A stretch of 64,000 bases of DNA from the NCBI GenBank assembly GCA_963709295.1, contig CAVPVW010000008.1, forward strand, positions 372,001-436,000, given 5' to 3'. Within the stretch, counting starts at the first letter, position 1. Each line of letters starts with the position of its first letter. Both the position numbers and the translations under genes were made by a program. Below the pieces are notes generated by a model. That model searched no databases, was not told where the DNA came from, and saw only the letters and a list, made by a program, of their open reading frames with translations. This document shows positions 34,057 through 43,566 of this stretch, in pieces. This stretch comes from JBGPQJ01 sp963709295 (GTDB lineage: Bacteria; Chloroflexota; Anaerolineae; Anaerolineales; Villigracilaceae).

Positions 34057-35355
34057 TTAAGGGTCCGGCGTCCCGGTCGGTTCAATGATTGGGGTGACCG
34101 TTGCCGTCACCGTAGGTGTGAAAGTCTGGGACGGAGTGAGGGTCGGTATTCCGGGGGAATGATAGCGCACCAGTTTATCCTCGTCACTCCAGGTGGATTG
34201 CAGGCTGACGACCTCGATAAACGTCTGGCCGGGTTTGAGCGCCAGCACCTCGCCTTCCTTTGTCTTTAAGCTCAGGTTCCCGCCCCGAGTCGACCAATAC
34301 ACTGGGTACTGCATCCCATCACGGAACAATAATCCCCATTCACTGGTCCGGTTGAGTAGGTCGATCTCGAGAATCGTCCCGGCCTGGTTCTCGAAGTGGT
34401 GGTTGGCGAAAAGGATCAACACATTCTCGAAGGCAAGTTGCTCCCCGGTCAGGCGGTCGACCGCGGGAACCAGAATTCCCGTGTCATCCATAAGATCTTG
34501 TGAGCGCAGATAAACTTTCTGCTCAACCGAATACTCCCAGCCCACCTGGTCAAAGCGGTTGTAGATGATGCCCAGCTTGTCAGCCGGTACGCCTCCTCCT
34601 GGAACGTCCATCGCGAAGACCAGGCTGGCATGTTCCGCAGGATCAACGGGGAGGGACGGGAGCGTGAGAAGATCCTCCATCGTCAGCCCTGCACTATTGA
34701 CATCATCGGAGTTGACCGGCAGCACACCCACCCGGTTGGTGAGCTGTGAAAGGACTTCAGGGGATGCCCCGCGCGTGATCAGGGTCGCATCGGGGAAGAG
34801 TACTTTGATATCCTCATACACCACCCGACCCGATCGAATTGGTGAAATGACATAACCATACGGATTATCCGTAGGATTTTCTTCAAGGATCTTTTCAAGC
34901 TCTGTCAGATAATCCCCATAAAAAACCGCCAGAAACCGGCTCATCCCCTGCCCGATCGAGACTTCCCAGACGATGGATGCCAGCGAAAGGCCCGATTGCG
35001 GCCTGGCGGAAAGGGGAAAATTCGTCACGGAGACCAGGAAGGGGGCTTGGTTTAAAGAAGCCGGATCGTTAACTGGCTGTCCGGTCAGCGGATTGAAGCC
35101 GGGCAAATAGTCCGGTCCAACAACCGGCGGGAGGGGTGTCGGGCTGGCTGAGGGTGATGGAGTCAACGATGGCGTTATGCGGCTTGTGGCAACCAGGGTT
35201 GTCTCATCTTTTATTGGCGTTTGGACCGCCGTCGGGGAACTATCCAGTCGTGCAACAGGCGCGCAGGCAGAGAACAAAACAACCACCGCCAAACCGGCCA
35301 ATAGCCTTCGGGCTGTGATGGATCCGAACCTCGTGGGGGATAATTCCGCAAACAT
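34057..35355 (-). CDS. DUF3048-domain lipoprotein (YerB-like)
   Basis: 432 residues. A signal with lipobox LFSACAP (Cys near residue 31) is followed by a Ser/Thr/Pro linker and two DUF3048 parts: NPLTGQPVNDP, LVSVTNFPLSARPQSGLS, SRFLAVFYGD, IRSGRVVYEDI; then GIIYNRFDQVGWEY and VYWSTRGGNLSL. The Thr/Pro-rich end resembles that of the SH3b protein in this window. Related YerB proteins are lipoproteins of unknown function linked to cell-wall enzymes. Confidence 0.88.
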   Translation of the reverse strand: MFAELSPTRFGSITARRLLAGLAVVVLFSACAPVARLDSSPTAVQTPIKDETTLVATSRITPSLTPSPSASPTPLPPVVGPDYLPGFNPLTGQPVNDPASLNQAPFLVSVTNFPLSARPQSGLSLASIVWEVSIGQGMSRFLAVFYGDYLTELEKILEENPTDNPYGYVISPIRSGRVVYEDIKVLFPDATLITRGASPEVLSQLTNRVGVLPVNSDDVNSAGLTMEDLLTLPSLPVDPAEHASLVFAMDVPGGGVPADKLGIIYNRFDQVGWEYSVEQKVYLRSQDLMDDTGILVPAVDRLTGEQLAFENVLILFANHHFENQAGTILEIDLLNRTSEWGLLFRDGMQYPVYWSTRGGNLSLKTKEGEVLALKPGQTFIEVVSLQSTWSDEDKLVRYHSPGIPTLTPSQTFTPTVTATVTPIIEPTGTPDP

Positions 35356-35386
35356 GGTGCGGAATTATATCAGACTGCTGGCGATT

Positions 35387-35962
35387 TTATTCTTCGTGAA
35401 ATTCCTCCACCTGATAGACCAAAACATCCAGTTTCTTTCTGCGCCAGGTATCGGGCGGGGAACCCATCTTGTAGCACAGGTTGTCGAGGAACTCGGCTGG
35501 ATCGGGAATCTTCTCCCACACTTGCGGAAGGAAGGTGGCACGGCGGGAGGGTCCGTCCTTGAGGATGACCCCATCCACACCGGGGCGAAGTTTCGCCAGC
35601 AGGTCCCCCACATCCGCATACTCGAGCGGAACAGGGATGGTCAGCCGTGATACTTCAATCTCGATCTCGCCAAGCTCACCCGCGGTCACCGGTGGAAAGC
35701 GGTAATCGCTCAGCGCAGCGGCCGCTGCATGCTCGCGTACGTCCTCTGCAAGGGATTGGTAGGGCTCAAGCGCACCGATGCACCCGCGCAGACCGCCATG
35801 GACGGTCAGCGTGACAAACGAGGCTCCTTCAGCCTGCAGCGCCGGAGTGAGATGCACCTTGTCCAGGGCAGGCGGCTTCGTCCCGTTTACGGCACATTCG
35901 AGCGACTCCCGGGCCAGCTGCAGGAGAGTTTGTTTCTCTTCAGGTGAAAGCGTTTCGTTCAT
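35387..35962 (-). CDS. AMMECR1-domain protein (AmmeMemoRadiSam system protein A)
   Basis: 191 residues with the hallmark GLRGCIGALEP, DYRFPPVTAGEL, EIEVSRLTIPVPL, GVDGVILKDGPSRRATFLPQ and YKMGSPPDTW. In many genomes it occurs with a MEMO-like protein and a radical SAM enzyme; neither is next to it here. The biochemical role is not established. It is 14 bases from the flavin reductase gene on the same strand. Confidence 0.92.
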   Translation of the reverse strand: MNETLSPEEKQTLLQLARESLECAVNGTKPPALDKVHLTPALQAEGASFVTLTVHGGLRGCIGALEPYQSLAEDVREHAAAAALSDYRFPPVTAGELGEIEIEVSRLTIPVPLEYADVGDLLAKLRPGVDGVILKDGPSRRATFLPQVWEKIPDPAEFLDNLCYKMGSPPDTWRRKKLDVLVYQVEEFHEE

Positions 35963-35976
35963 GGCCCCTCCCCGAT

Positions 35977-36495
35977 CTAAAGCGGTGAAAGTTTTTTATA
36001 TTGCCTGTTGAAATACAGGAGTGGTTCGCCCTGAAGGTCTCCCCGGGCCGCAAGGACCGAACCGATGAAAATCGTATGCGTCCCCGAGGTGAATGTGGCA
36101 ATGACGCGGCAGTCGAAGTGAGCGACGCCGTCCTTGAGCAAGGGAACACCGGAAACAAGAGTGAACTGTTCCAGCCCGGAGAATCGGTCCCCCTCGGCGG
36201 GCAGTCGTCCGGCGAAGCGGTCAGAGAGTTCCTGCTGGTCCGATCTCAACACCGTAACGCCAAAGGAGCGTGAGTTTTTCACCAGCGCATGTGTACGGGT
36301 GGCTTGCGCAAGTGCGACGAGCACCTGCGGAGGGATGAGCGACACGGAGGTGAATGAACTGACAGTCATGCCGACGACCTCCTCTTCGTACTTCGAGGTC
36401 ACTACAGCCACACCGGTCGCCCATAGGCGCATCGCCTGCCGCAATTGATCGGGGTCGGCGGAGGCGGATGGGAGTTCGTCGAAGAGGTCTGTCAT
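35977..36495 (-). CDS. Flavin reductase-like domain protein
   Basis: 172 residues with RLWATGVAVVTSKYEEEVVG, TVSSFTSVSLIPPQVLVALA, GVTVLRSDQQELSDRFAG and a final HTIFIGSVLAA, as in the HpaC/NTAB group that reduces FMN or FAD with NAD(P)H. It often supplies reduced flavin to a monooxygenase; no partner is encoded nearby. Confidence 0.9.
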   Translation of the reverse strand: MTDLFDELPSASADPDQLRQAMRLWATGVAVVTSKYEEEVVGMTVSSFTSVSLIPPQVLVALAQATRTHALVKNSRSFGVTVLRSDQQELSDRFAGRLPAEGDRFSGLEQFTLVSGVPLLKDGVAHFDCRVIATFTSGTHTIFIGSVLAARGDLQGEPLLYFNRQYKKLSPL

Positions 36496-36571
36496 CGTGT
36501 TTTTATCATAATTCCCGCAGGTCGAGGCGTCAAGTAAATTGCTTGTTGTCGCAAGGACGGTCAGTGGCCCA

Positions 36572-36580
36572 TGCTATACT
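36572..36580 (+). promoter_or_regulatory. Extended -10 promoter for the acetyltransferase gene
   Basis: TGCTATACT fits TGnTATAnT and lies about 44 bases before the ATG at 36624. No -35 box is convincing. Confidence 0.4.
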
Positions 36581-36623
36581 AAATTCACCTCTCACTAGTA
36601 ATAATATAAAAGGGAAAGGTGAT

Positions 36624-37157
36624 ATGGAGATATCAGTTCTGGCAGACTCGGAATTATCAGATGCTGAGCGCAATGAAATCGATGCAGTGTGCGATCAGGC
36701 ATTTGGCGCTGCACAAGATGAGGAAACCAACTCTTTCGACTTCCAATGGGTCTCTCAAAACGACTGGCATGTGGTCGTCAAATTGGACGGAGCCATCTTG
36801 AGTCATGTCGGGATCGTGGAACGCACTGGGACCGTGGATGGGTGTCCCGTTAATCTGGGCGGTATCGGCGCTGTGGCGACCAGCCCCGGTAAGCAAAATC
36901 AAGGGCTCGCCAGCGCAGCGATGCAAATGGCAGCCAGGTTTATGCAGGATTCTCTCAAAGTGGACTTTGGCCTGCTGGTATGTTCCCAAGAGACAGCGCG
37001 TTTTTACCGAAAACAAAGATGGCGGGAAGTTGCTGGACCGCTGATATTTGATCAGCCGCAGGGAAAAGTCACCTTCCGCGAAGTGACCATGATCCTGCCC
37101 TGTGTCAAAAAGGAATGGCCGCCAGGGACCATTGACCTGTGCGGCTTGCCATGGTGA
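36624..37157 (+). CDS. GNAT acetyltransferase, distantly AAC(2')-like
   Basis: 177 residues from the ATG at 36624, with AAAGGTG upstream. The acetyl-CoA binding motif is GGIGAVATSPGKQNQGLASA; LLVCSQETARFYRKQRWRE and the end WPPGTIDLCGLPW resemble NodA and aminoglycoside 2'-acetyltransferases. The substrate cannot be read from sequence, so drug resistance should not be assumed. Confidence 0.8.
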   Translation: MEISVLADSELSDAERNEIDAVCDQAFGAAQDEETNSFDFQWVSQNDWHVVVKLDGAILSHVGIVERTGTVDGCPVNLGGIGAVATSPGKQNQGLASAAMQMAARFMQDSLKVDFGLLVCSQETARFYRKQRWREVAGPLIFDQPQGKVTFREVTMILPCVKKEWPPGTIDLCGLPW

Positions 37158-37171
37158 TGGTCGGATTGTCC

Positions 37172-38173
37172 TCAAGCCATACCGGCAAGGGTTTCATCCA
37201 GCAAAGCTAGGAATCCCTCCGGAGTTTCCTGGGTGAAGATCTTTGTGCGTGTCGCGCGCGGCAGGCGCTGGAGCTTGAGGTATCGCAGGGCATGCTTGCG
37301 GAAAAGGATCAACCCCTTGCGCGGTCCATGGAAGGCCATGCTGCGCTCAAGGTGGAGGTGCATCATGCGGCGCACCTCCTCAGGCGGGACCTGTTCCCGT
37401 TCGAGACGGGAGAAGATCCACGGATTGCCGATGGCCGCCCGCCCGATCATGACCGCGTCGCAGCCGGTGTGGGATTTCATGCGGTCAATGTCCGCAACGG
37501 TGCGCACATCGCCGTTCCCGATGACGGGAATCTTCACCATGGACTTGATCTCCGCAATGGCATCCCAGTCGGCCTCGCCGCCGTAACCCTGCTCCTTGGT
37601 CCGTGCGTGGACAGCGATCAGTGCCGCGCCGTTCTCCTCGAGGATGCGGGCGACCAGCCTGTAATTTCGGCAGCTTTCCCACCCCAGGCGGATCTTGCCA
37701 GTGATGGGCACATCCAGTGCGGAGCTTAACCTGCGAAAGATACGGGCGATCTTTAGCGGGGTTTTCATCAAACCCACGCCGCCCCCGATATGCGCCACGG
37801 ATTTCGCCGGGCAGCCCATGTTGACGTCGATGATGTCCGGGGATTTATCCTGAACCATCAGAGCCGATTTGACGAGTTCATCGGGCTCTTCACTCCAGAG
37901 CTGGAAGACAACGGGACGCTCATCTTCGTCGTATCTCAGGCGCGGCGCCATGTGCTCGTAGGCGCGGATGATGTTCTTCGCCTTGACGAATTCCGTGTAG
38001 CTCATGGCCGAGCCAAGTTCAGCGCACAACGAGCGGTAGGGCCACTCGGAGTAGCCGTCCATCGGCGCAAGAATGGCGTCGCCGTACACGGGAATATTCC
38101 GCACATGGAAGAGAGGGGATTTTCCGGTGAACGGAGGCTCGATTGCAGGCACGCCAGGGCGAATAAATTCCAT
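37172..38173 (-). CDS. tRNA-dihydrouridine synthase (Dus family)
   Basis: 333 residues. The FMN barrel starts AILAPMDGYSEWPYRSLC; the catalytic Cys lies in IIDVNMGCPAKSV; VPITGKIRLGWES, AVHARTKEQGYGG, VIGNGDVRT and VMIGRAAIGNPWIF follow. It reduces uridine to dihydrouridine in the tRNA D-loop. It lies 2 bases from the msrA stop. Confidence 0.94.
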   Translation of the reverse strand: MEFIRPGVPAIEPPFTGKSPLFHVRNIPVYGDAILAPMDGYSEWPYRSLCAELGSAMSYTEFVKAKNIIRAYEHMAPRLRYDEDERPVVFQLWSEEPDELVKSALMVQDKSPDIIDVNMGCPAKSVAHIGGGVGLMKTPLKIARIFRRLSSALDVPITGKIRLGWESCRNYRLVARILEENGAALIAVHARTKEQGYGGEADWDAIAEIKSMVKIPVIGNGDVRTVADIDRMKSHTGCDAVMIGRAAIGNPWIFSRLEREQVPPEEVRRMMHLHLERSMAFHGPRKGLILFRKHALRYLKLQRLPRATRTKIFTQETPEGFLALLDETLAGMA

Positions 38174-38175
38174 GC

Positions 38176-38718
38176 TTATTTCTTCAGCCGCTCCACGAAC
38201 TGCTTCCTGAATTTCGCCACCTTGGGGGCAACCACCATCCGGCAGTACGGCTGGTTGGCATTATTAGCAAAATATTCCTGATGATAGTCCTCGGCGAGGT
38301 AAAACGCATCGAATTTTGTCACCTCGGTCACAATGGGATTTGGCCAAATCCTCGCATCACTGATTTCCTTGATGATGGATTCGGCAGTTTCCTTCTGTTC
38401 CTCGTCGTGATAAAAAATGGCCGAGCGGTAGGACGTGCCCACGTCGTTGCCCTGGCGGTTGAGCGTGGTCGGATCGTGGATGGCGAAGAAGACGCGCAGC
38501 AGGTCCGCGTACGTAATCACCGACGGGTCGAAGGTGATGCGTACGACCTCCGCATGTCCTGTTGTGTCACTACACACCAACTTGTACGTGGGGTTGGGGA
38601 CGTGGCCGCCCGAGTAACCAGACTCGACGGATTGGACCCCTTTAAGATCGTCGAAGACGGCTTCGAGACACCAGAAGCAGCCCCCAGCCAGTGTTGCCAT
38701 TTGATTTCCAGTACCCAT
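38176..38718 (-). CDS. msrA: Peptide-methionine (S)-S-oxide reductase MsrA
   Basis: 180 residues from the ATG at 38718, with GGAGG upstream. The catalytic Cys is in LAGGCFWCLEAVF; GVQSVESGYSGGHVPNPTY, HAEVVRITFDPSVI and DVGTSYRSAIFYHDEEQ are family blocks. It repairs oxidised methionine. It could be read through from clpC only past a strong terminator. Confidence 0.95.
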   Translation of the reverse strand: MGTGNQMATLAGGCFWCLEAVFDDLKGVQSVESGYSGGHVPNPTYKLVCSDTTGHAEVVRITFDPSVITYADLLRVFFAIHDPTTLNRQGNDVGTSYRSAIFYHDEEQKETAESIIKEISDARIWPNPIVTEVTKFDAFYLAEDYHQEYFANNANQPYCRMVVAPKVAKFRKQFVERLKK

Positions 38719-38732
38719 AAAACCTCCTCCGG

Positions 38733-38763
38733 TGAAAAAAGGAGCGGCTGGTGAGCCGCTCCT
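38733..38763 (-). terminator. Terminator of clpC
   Basis: Arms AGGAGCGGC/GCCGCTCCT (38740-38748, 38755-38763) with a 6-base loop, followed on the minus strand by a T6 run. Confidence 0.88.
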
Positions 38764-38773
38764 GAAATATCCG

Positions 38774-41285
38774 TTACACACTGGGTTCAGCAGCGGCTTC
38801 CTCAGCCGGAGCTTCCTCGCGCAGCAGGATGATGTCCCCTGCCGCATTCAGGTCCACGGTGATGTTGTCGCCGTCATGGAACGTGCCCGAGAGCAGTGCA
38901 TCTGAGAGCTGGTCTTCCACCTTTTGTTGGATGACGCGGCGCAGCGGACGGGCGCCCATCTCGGGATCGTAGCCCTGGTCGGCCAGCGTGGTCAGCGCAG
39001 CAGGAGTGGCGGTCAGGCGGATGTTGTGATCCTTGAGCCGCAAAGCCACCTTGTCGAGTTCCAACGTCACAATGTTGGTAATGTTCTCCTTGTTCAAGGC
39101 GCGGAAGACGATCACATTGTCCACGCGGTTGATGAACTCGGGGCGGAAGGAACGCTTGAGCGTCTCGGTCAGCTTTTTGCGCATTTCATCGTAGGAGAGT
39201 TGTTCCTCGACGGCTTCGTCGCGCTTCAGGTTGAAGCCGAGTGAGCCCTGCTTCTTGATCAAGTCCGCGCCGATGTTGGAGGTCATGACGATGATGGCGT
39301 TGCGGAAATCCACCTTGTGGCCGCGCGCGTCCGAAAGCTGCCCCTCTTCCATGATTTGCAGCAGCATGTTGTGCACTTCGGGGTGGGCCTTCTCGAGCTC
39401 GTCGAACACCACGATCGAATACGGGCGGCGGCGAAGGGCTTCAGTCAGCTGGCCGGCGTCATCGTAACCGATGTAACCGGGAGGCGCGCCCACCAACCGC
39501 GACGCCGTATGCCGTTCCATGAACTCGGACATGTCGAGCTGGATGGCGGCATCCTCGCTGCCAAACATGAACTTGGCGAGGGTCTTGGTCAATTCGGTCT
39601 TGCCGACGCCGGTTGGACCCAGGAAAATGAACGAGCCAATGGGCCGGCGCGGGTCCTTCAATCCGGCGCGTGCGCGGCGCACGGAACGGGAAATGGCCTC
39701 GATAGCCTCGTCCTGCCCGATGATGCTGGCGCGGAGTTCCTCTTCCATTTTCAACAGGCGCTGGGATTCTTCCTGGGCGATCTGCATGACCGGCACGCCG
39801 GTCCACATGGCGACCACCTCGGCAATATCATCGGCGGTCACGATGGGGCTGTTGGCGCGGTCCCAGCCGATGCGCAGGCGCTCGAGCTGATTCTCGATGG
39901 ATGTCTCCTGCTCCTGATAATTCTTGAGTTCATCGGCGTTGCCTTCCTCCTGGGCGAGGGCACGGTTGGAGCGCAACTCCCGCAGTTGGGTGAACAGGTC
40001 CTTGGCCTGCTTGCGCCGCCGGGGATTTGTACATGCGCACCCGCGAGGACGATTCATCGATCAGGTCGATGGCCTTATCAGGAAGGAAGCGCTCGGTGAC
40101 ATAACGGGTGGAGAGATGCGCCGCCGCCACGAGGGCTTCATCCGAGATCACCAGGTGGTGATGTTCCTCGTATGCCCCGCGGACTCCCTTCAGGATCTGG
40201 ATGGTCTCTTCCTCTGAGGGTTCCTCAACCAAAACGGACTGGAAGCGCCGTTCGAGGGCAGCGTCCGATTCGATGTGCTTGCGGTATTCATCCAGCGTGG
40301 TCGCGCCGATCACCTGCAACTCGCCGCGCGAAAGGGCGGGCTTCAGGATGTTGGCCGCGTCCACCGAGGAACCGGCGGCGCCGGCGCCCACCAGCATGTG
40401 GACTTCATCAATGAACAGGATGGAACCGGCCGCTTTGAGTTCATCGATCACCCGCTTGAGGCGTTCCTCGAACTGGCCGCGGTACATCGTCCCAGCTACC
40501 AACGAGCCGACATCCAGTTGCAGCACGCGCTTGTTCATCAGCGGTGCGGGGACGTCGCCGTCCACGATGCGCTGGGCGAGGCCTTCCACGATGGCGGTCT
40601 TGCCGACGCCGGGTTCGCCGATCAGGGCGGGGTTGTTCTTGGTGCGCCGCGCGAGGATCTGGATGACGCGCTCGATCTCCATTTGGCGGCCGATGACCGG
40701 GTCGAGCTTGCCCTGCTCGGCCTTGGAGGTCAGGTCCATCGCCAATTGATCGACCAGGGGGGTCTTGGCGTCCTTTTGCTGTCCCTGCGGAGCGGCTTTT
40801 TGCGGTTCCTTGGCGGGACCGGCAGCCGCGGGGGATGAAGATGCTGAAGAGGATTCCTGCAGCACACGGCGGGTCTGGCGGCGCACGTCATCGGGGGTCA
40901 CACCCAGGCGGCGCAGAACCTCGAGGGCGGTCCCCTCGCTGCGGACCAGTCCGAGCAGCAGATGTTCAGTCCCGATGTAATGATGGCCGAGCCGGCGGGC
41001 TTCCTCGATGGCATACTCGAGCACCTGCTGGGTCTCGGTGGACAGGTCGATCTTGTCGTCAGTCGCGCGGCCTTCGCCCGTCAGGCGGTTGACCATTTCG
41101 CGCACACGGTCGGTATCCAGGCCCAGGTCGCGCAGGACACGCCCGGCGACACCGCCTTCCTCTTCGACCAATCCGAGCAGAAGGTGTTCAGTGCCGATCA
41201 GATTCTTGTGCGCGTGTTCTGCCTCCTGATGAGCCAGGCTCAGGACGCGGCGTGCCCGTTGTGTAAAACGCTCCATACCAGCCAT
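38774..41285 (-). CDS. clpC: ATP-dependent Clp protease ATPase ClpC, frame-disrupted
   Basis: About 836 residues. The start is at 41285 (MAGMERFTQRARRVLSLAHQ) with AGGAGAAAA upstream. Domains: Clp_N repeats (NLIGTEHLLLGLV, YIGTEHLLLGLV), AAA-1 with Walker A GEPGVGKTAIVEG, UVR-like coiled region, AAA-2 with GPTGVGKTELTKT and VVFDELEKAHPEV, and a C-terminal D2 small domain. The frame breaks near 40017-40024 in a CCCCGG run after MYKSP; removing one base joins RRKQAKDLFTQLREL. Parts as read are 39930-41285 and 38774-40057. ClpC unfolds proteins for ClpP. A real break would be costly, so an indel error is likely. Confidence 0.92.
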
Positions 41286-41330
41286 AAAATTTTCTCCTGA
41301 ATTACCAACTACCAAAAAACCGGATGTCAT

Positions 41331-41436
41331 TGCGAGGAGGGCGTAGTCCCGACGAAGCAATCTACCTGCTAAACCAAACTTGCGTTTCAATTGAGGAGAT
41401 CGCCACGCCCCCATTGGGGCTCGCGATGACAAAATT
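41331..41436. repeat. REP/MITE-like palindromic repeat
   Basis: TGTCATTGCGAGGAG at the left end and CTCGCGATGACA at the right end form an imperfect inverted repeat of about 105 bp, with GACGAAGCAATCT and GAGGAGATCGCCACG inside. This layout is that of dispersed palindromic elements seen in many bacterial genomes. No second copy is visible in the window. Confidence 0.6.
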
Positions 41437-41459
41437 ATTGATATTTATGGAAAATATCT

Positions 41460-41482
41460 AATCAGACCACTACGGTCTGATT
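41460..41482. terminator. Stem-loop between the repeat and the MazG gene
   Basis: Arms AATCAGACC/GGTCTGATT with a 5-base loop. No T-run follows, so its role as a terminator for the gene at 41553 is uncertain. Confidence 0.4.
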
Positions 41483-41552
41483 GATTTACCAATAAGGAAC
41501 GGTCATTCAGATATGAGATTCATTAGAATTTCCGAAGCGTGAACAATTTCAC

Positions 41553-41882
41553 TTACCGGTTGTCCCCGTCACCCTTGATCTTGCCGCGCTCGAGCCGGTC
41601 GTAGAGCTTGGCGATATTGGCTTCCGCCACCTCATCGAGGTTGAGCCCAAGCTCGGTGCAGACTTGGGCGATGTACCACAGCACGTCCCCCAGCTCGGAC
41701 TTGAGCGCCTCGCGCGTCTCAGGGTTGATCTGCCCCTCTTTGTCGCGGAAGACCTTCTTGACCTTCCCGGCCACCTCCCCGGCCTCGTTGACCAGACCGA
41801 GGGTGGGATAGATGACAGCGTGCCCAATGGCAGGATACGCGGCTGTCTTGCGCGATTTCTGCTGGTAATCGTTAAAGTCCAT
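41553..41882 (-). CDS. MazG-like nucleotide pyrophosphohydrolase
   Basis: 109 residues with LGLVNEAGEVAGKVKKVF and LKSELGDVLWYIAQVC, the metal-binding EXXE..EXXD pattern of the all-alpha NTP-PPase fold. It probably hydrolyses non-canonical or excess (d)NTPs. GGGAGAAT precedes the ATG. Confidence 0.9.
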   Translation of the reverse strand: MDFNDYQQKSRKTAAYPAIGHAVIYPTLGLVNEAGEVAGKVKKVFRDKEGQINPETREALKSELGDVLWYIAQVCTELGLNLDEVAEANIAKLYDRLERGKIKGDGDNR

Positions 41883-41940
41883 GTATTCTCCCTGATTTGA
41901 TTAAGGACGGGCTGCCTGCCCGTCCCAATCCGTGTGGGTG

Positions 41941-42384
41941 CTATTTTACCCTTTTCTCAATGGCCGCGCGGAGTTTGTCCATCAGCGGCTTGTGCATGGC
42001 CGGGTCGAATTGTGGAGCCTTCGACCAGTCGTAAAACCAGATCGGGCCGCGGCGCAGGTTTTCAGGCTCGGCCTCGTAGCGCGGAACGATGTGGACGTGC
42101 AGAGCAGGCTCGCTGTTGCCAAGGATCTCATAATTGATGCGCGCCGCGCTTGTCACCTCGAGTACCGCATCGCCGATGAGGACCATATCGCGCAGGAATA
42201 TTATTCTCGCTTGCGAATCGAGGTCGTTCAGCGTGGGCACGACCGGGTCAGGCAGCAGCAGGCAATAACCGTTGAGCACCTGCACATCACCAAAGACCGC
42301 CCAGCCGGATTCCATGCGGCACAGGACGGTGGGATTTTCGCCTTTTCGAGCAGCTTCAACACGTCGGTGGATAAGGGTGGGCAT
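41941..42384 (-). CDS. HIT-like domain protein
   Basis: 147 residues from the ATG at 42384, with AAGGAGA upstream. The motif PALHVHIVPRYEAEPE matches the HXHXXP core of HIT-fold enzymes, which bind nucleotides and use the central His. The start (CRMESGWAVFGDVQVLNGYC, then LLLPD) is also HIT-like. Substrate unknown. Confidence 0.8.
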   Translation of the reverse strand: MPTLIHRRVEAARKGENPTVLCRMESGWAVFGDVQVLNGYCLLLPDPVVPTLNDLDSQARIIFLRDMVLIGDAVLEVTSAARINYEILGNSEPALHVHIVPRYEAEPENLRRGPIWFYDWSKAPQFDPAMHKPLMDKLRAAIEKRVK

Positions 42385-42610
42385 GGGAGTCTCCTTTTGT
42401 CTGCAGCAGGACAATGATAACGCTTTTCAGAGCCCGTGTGGACTACCCAATCAGCCGTATAATCTTTTTAAGGAGACTATTCTCATCACTCGGTCAAGGT
42501 CTCCACGACTTGTCCCCGAAGCGGATGCAAGGGAGAAGGTCCCATTAGGTGTAGGGTCGGGGAAATACCCGCATTCGACCATCCAGGCTTGCGCCCAGCA
42601 AAATAAAAAA

Positions 42611-42638
42611 TAAATCCCCACTTTTATGTGGGGATTTA
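42611..42638 (-). terminator. Terminator of the Flp pilin gene
   Basis: Perfect 11-bp arms TAAATCCCCAC/GTGGGGATTTA around a 6-base loop, A-rich on the far side (T-rich on the minus strand). The stretch 42385-42610 contains only a TATAAT near 42458 and no gene that can be supported. Confidence 0.75.
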
Positions 42639-42663
42639 TAACTCATAAATAAAACAAATAAAA

Positions 42664-42810
42664 TCAAGGGAACATATCGATAATGTCAGAGTAAGTATTT
42701 CCAAGCGTGGGACCGAGCAAGGTGAGAGCTGCAATAACAACAATGGCAACAAAAACAAGTATTAATGCATATTCAACCAGGCCTTGGCCCTTCGTACCCA
42801 GGCTGTGCAT
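42664..42810 (-). CDS. Flp/Fap-type pilin
   Basis: 48 residues, from ATG 42810 with a strong AAAGGAGGTC site. The sequence MHSLGTKGQGLVEYALILVF carries the Flp processing region: a short leader ending at G, then QGLVEYALIL, a hydrophobic helix and a polar end. Flp pilins form tight-adherence fibres after cleavage by a prepilin peptidase. No tad genes lie in the window, so assembly proteins must be elsewhere. Confidence 0.85.
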   Translation of the reverse strand: MHSLGTKGQGLVEYALILVFVAIVVIAALTLLGPTLGNTYSDIIDMFP

Positions 42811-42886
42811 GGTTTGACCTCCTTTCCAAAATTCAATTTATTACATTGTAGAACTTTTGGGTTAGAAAGCAATTGACCTATCAGTA

Positions 42887-43558
42887 CTATCGGGTCTTCT
42901 TCCCCGTATCACACAGTTTTCGTATGGGGCAGTCTGGACAGTTCGGCTTTCTCGCGCCGCACACCTCCCGCCCGAGGCGGATGATGTTCAAATGCGCGGC
43001 GTAGTAGGTTTCAGGCGGGAAAACCGCCTCCAGATGCGTGTGCGCGTCTTCCACGGTCATTTTCTCGGGTCGAAGGCCGATCCGCCCGGACACCCGGTAG
43101 ATGTGGGTGTCCACCGGGAACGCAGGGCGACCCAGCGAGAAACACAGCACGATGGCAGCGGTCTTGGGGCCCACCCCGTTGAATTTCATCAGCCAGGCGC
43201 GGGCTTCCTCGAGCGGCATCTCCTTCAGGAAGGACAGGTCCAACCCGCCGCGTTCGGACGTGATTTCGCGCAGCACCTGCTGAATGCGCGGTCCCTTTTG
43301 ATTCGCCAGCCCCGCCGGGCGGATGGCGTCCACCACCTCCGCGGTGGGCGCGTCGCGGACCGCTTCCCAGGTGGGATATTTCGCCCGCAGCGCATTAAAA
43401 GCCCGGTCGCGGTTGGTATCGTTGGTATTCTGCGAGAGAATGGTGGAAACCAGTTCGTCGACTGGCGGGAGGGGTGTGCGCCAGACCGGTTCCCCGTAGA
43501 ATTCGATCAGACGGCGGTGGATCTTTAGCGCGCGCTGCCGGAGTGCGGAGTTGGTCAT
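42887..43558 (-). CDS. nth: Endonuclease III-like DNA glycosylase
   Basis: 223 residues from the ATG at 43558. The helix-hairpin-helix LMKFNGVGPKTAAIVLCFSL precedes the catalytic Asp in FPVDTHIYRVSGRIGL, and CGARKPNCPDCPIRKLC gives the C-X6-C-X2-C-X5-C [4Fe-4S] site. In canonical EndoIII the catalytic Lys lies in GVGRKTA, and GVGPKTA here keeps that Lys. It removes oxidised pyrimidines. It lies 8 bases after the asparaginase gene. Confidence 0.9.
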   Translation of the reverse strand: MTNSALRQRALKIHRRLIEFYGEPVWRTPLPPVDELVSTILSQNTNDTNRDRAFNALRAKYPTWEAVRDAPTAEVVDAIRPAGLANQKGPRIQQVLREITSERGGLDLSFLKEMPLEEARAWLMKFNGVGPKTAAIVLCFSLGRPAFPVDTHIYRVSGRIGLRPEKMTVEDAHTHLEAVFPPETYYAAHLNIIRLGREVCGARKPNCPDCPIRKLCDTGKKTR

Positions 43559-43566
43559 TGCAAAGC

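Noticed and set aside
36624..37157. Aminoglycoside resistance gene
   Set aside because: Only general GNAT motifs and a NodA/AAC(2')-like end are seen, with no mobile context; substrate cannot be assigned.
40017..40024. Programmed frameshift in clpC
   Set aside because: No slippery heptamer or stimulatory structure was seen, clpC is not known for recoding, and similar breaks occur in many unrelated genes here.
41331..41436. CRISPR repeat
   Set aside because: A single palindromic unit with no regular repeats or spacers.
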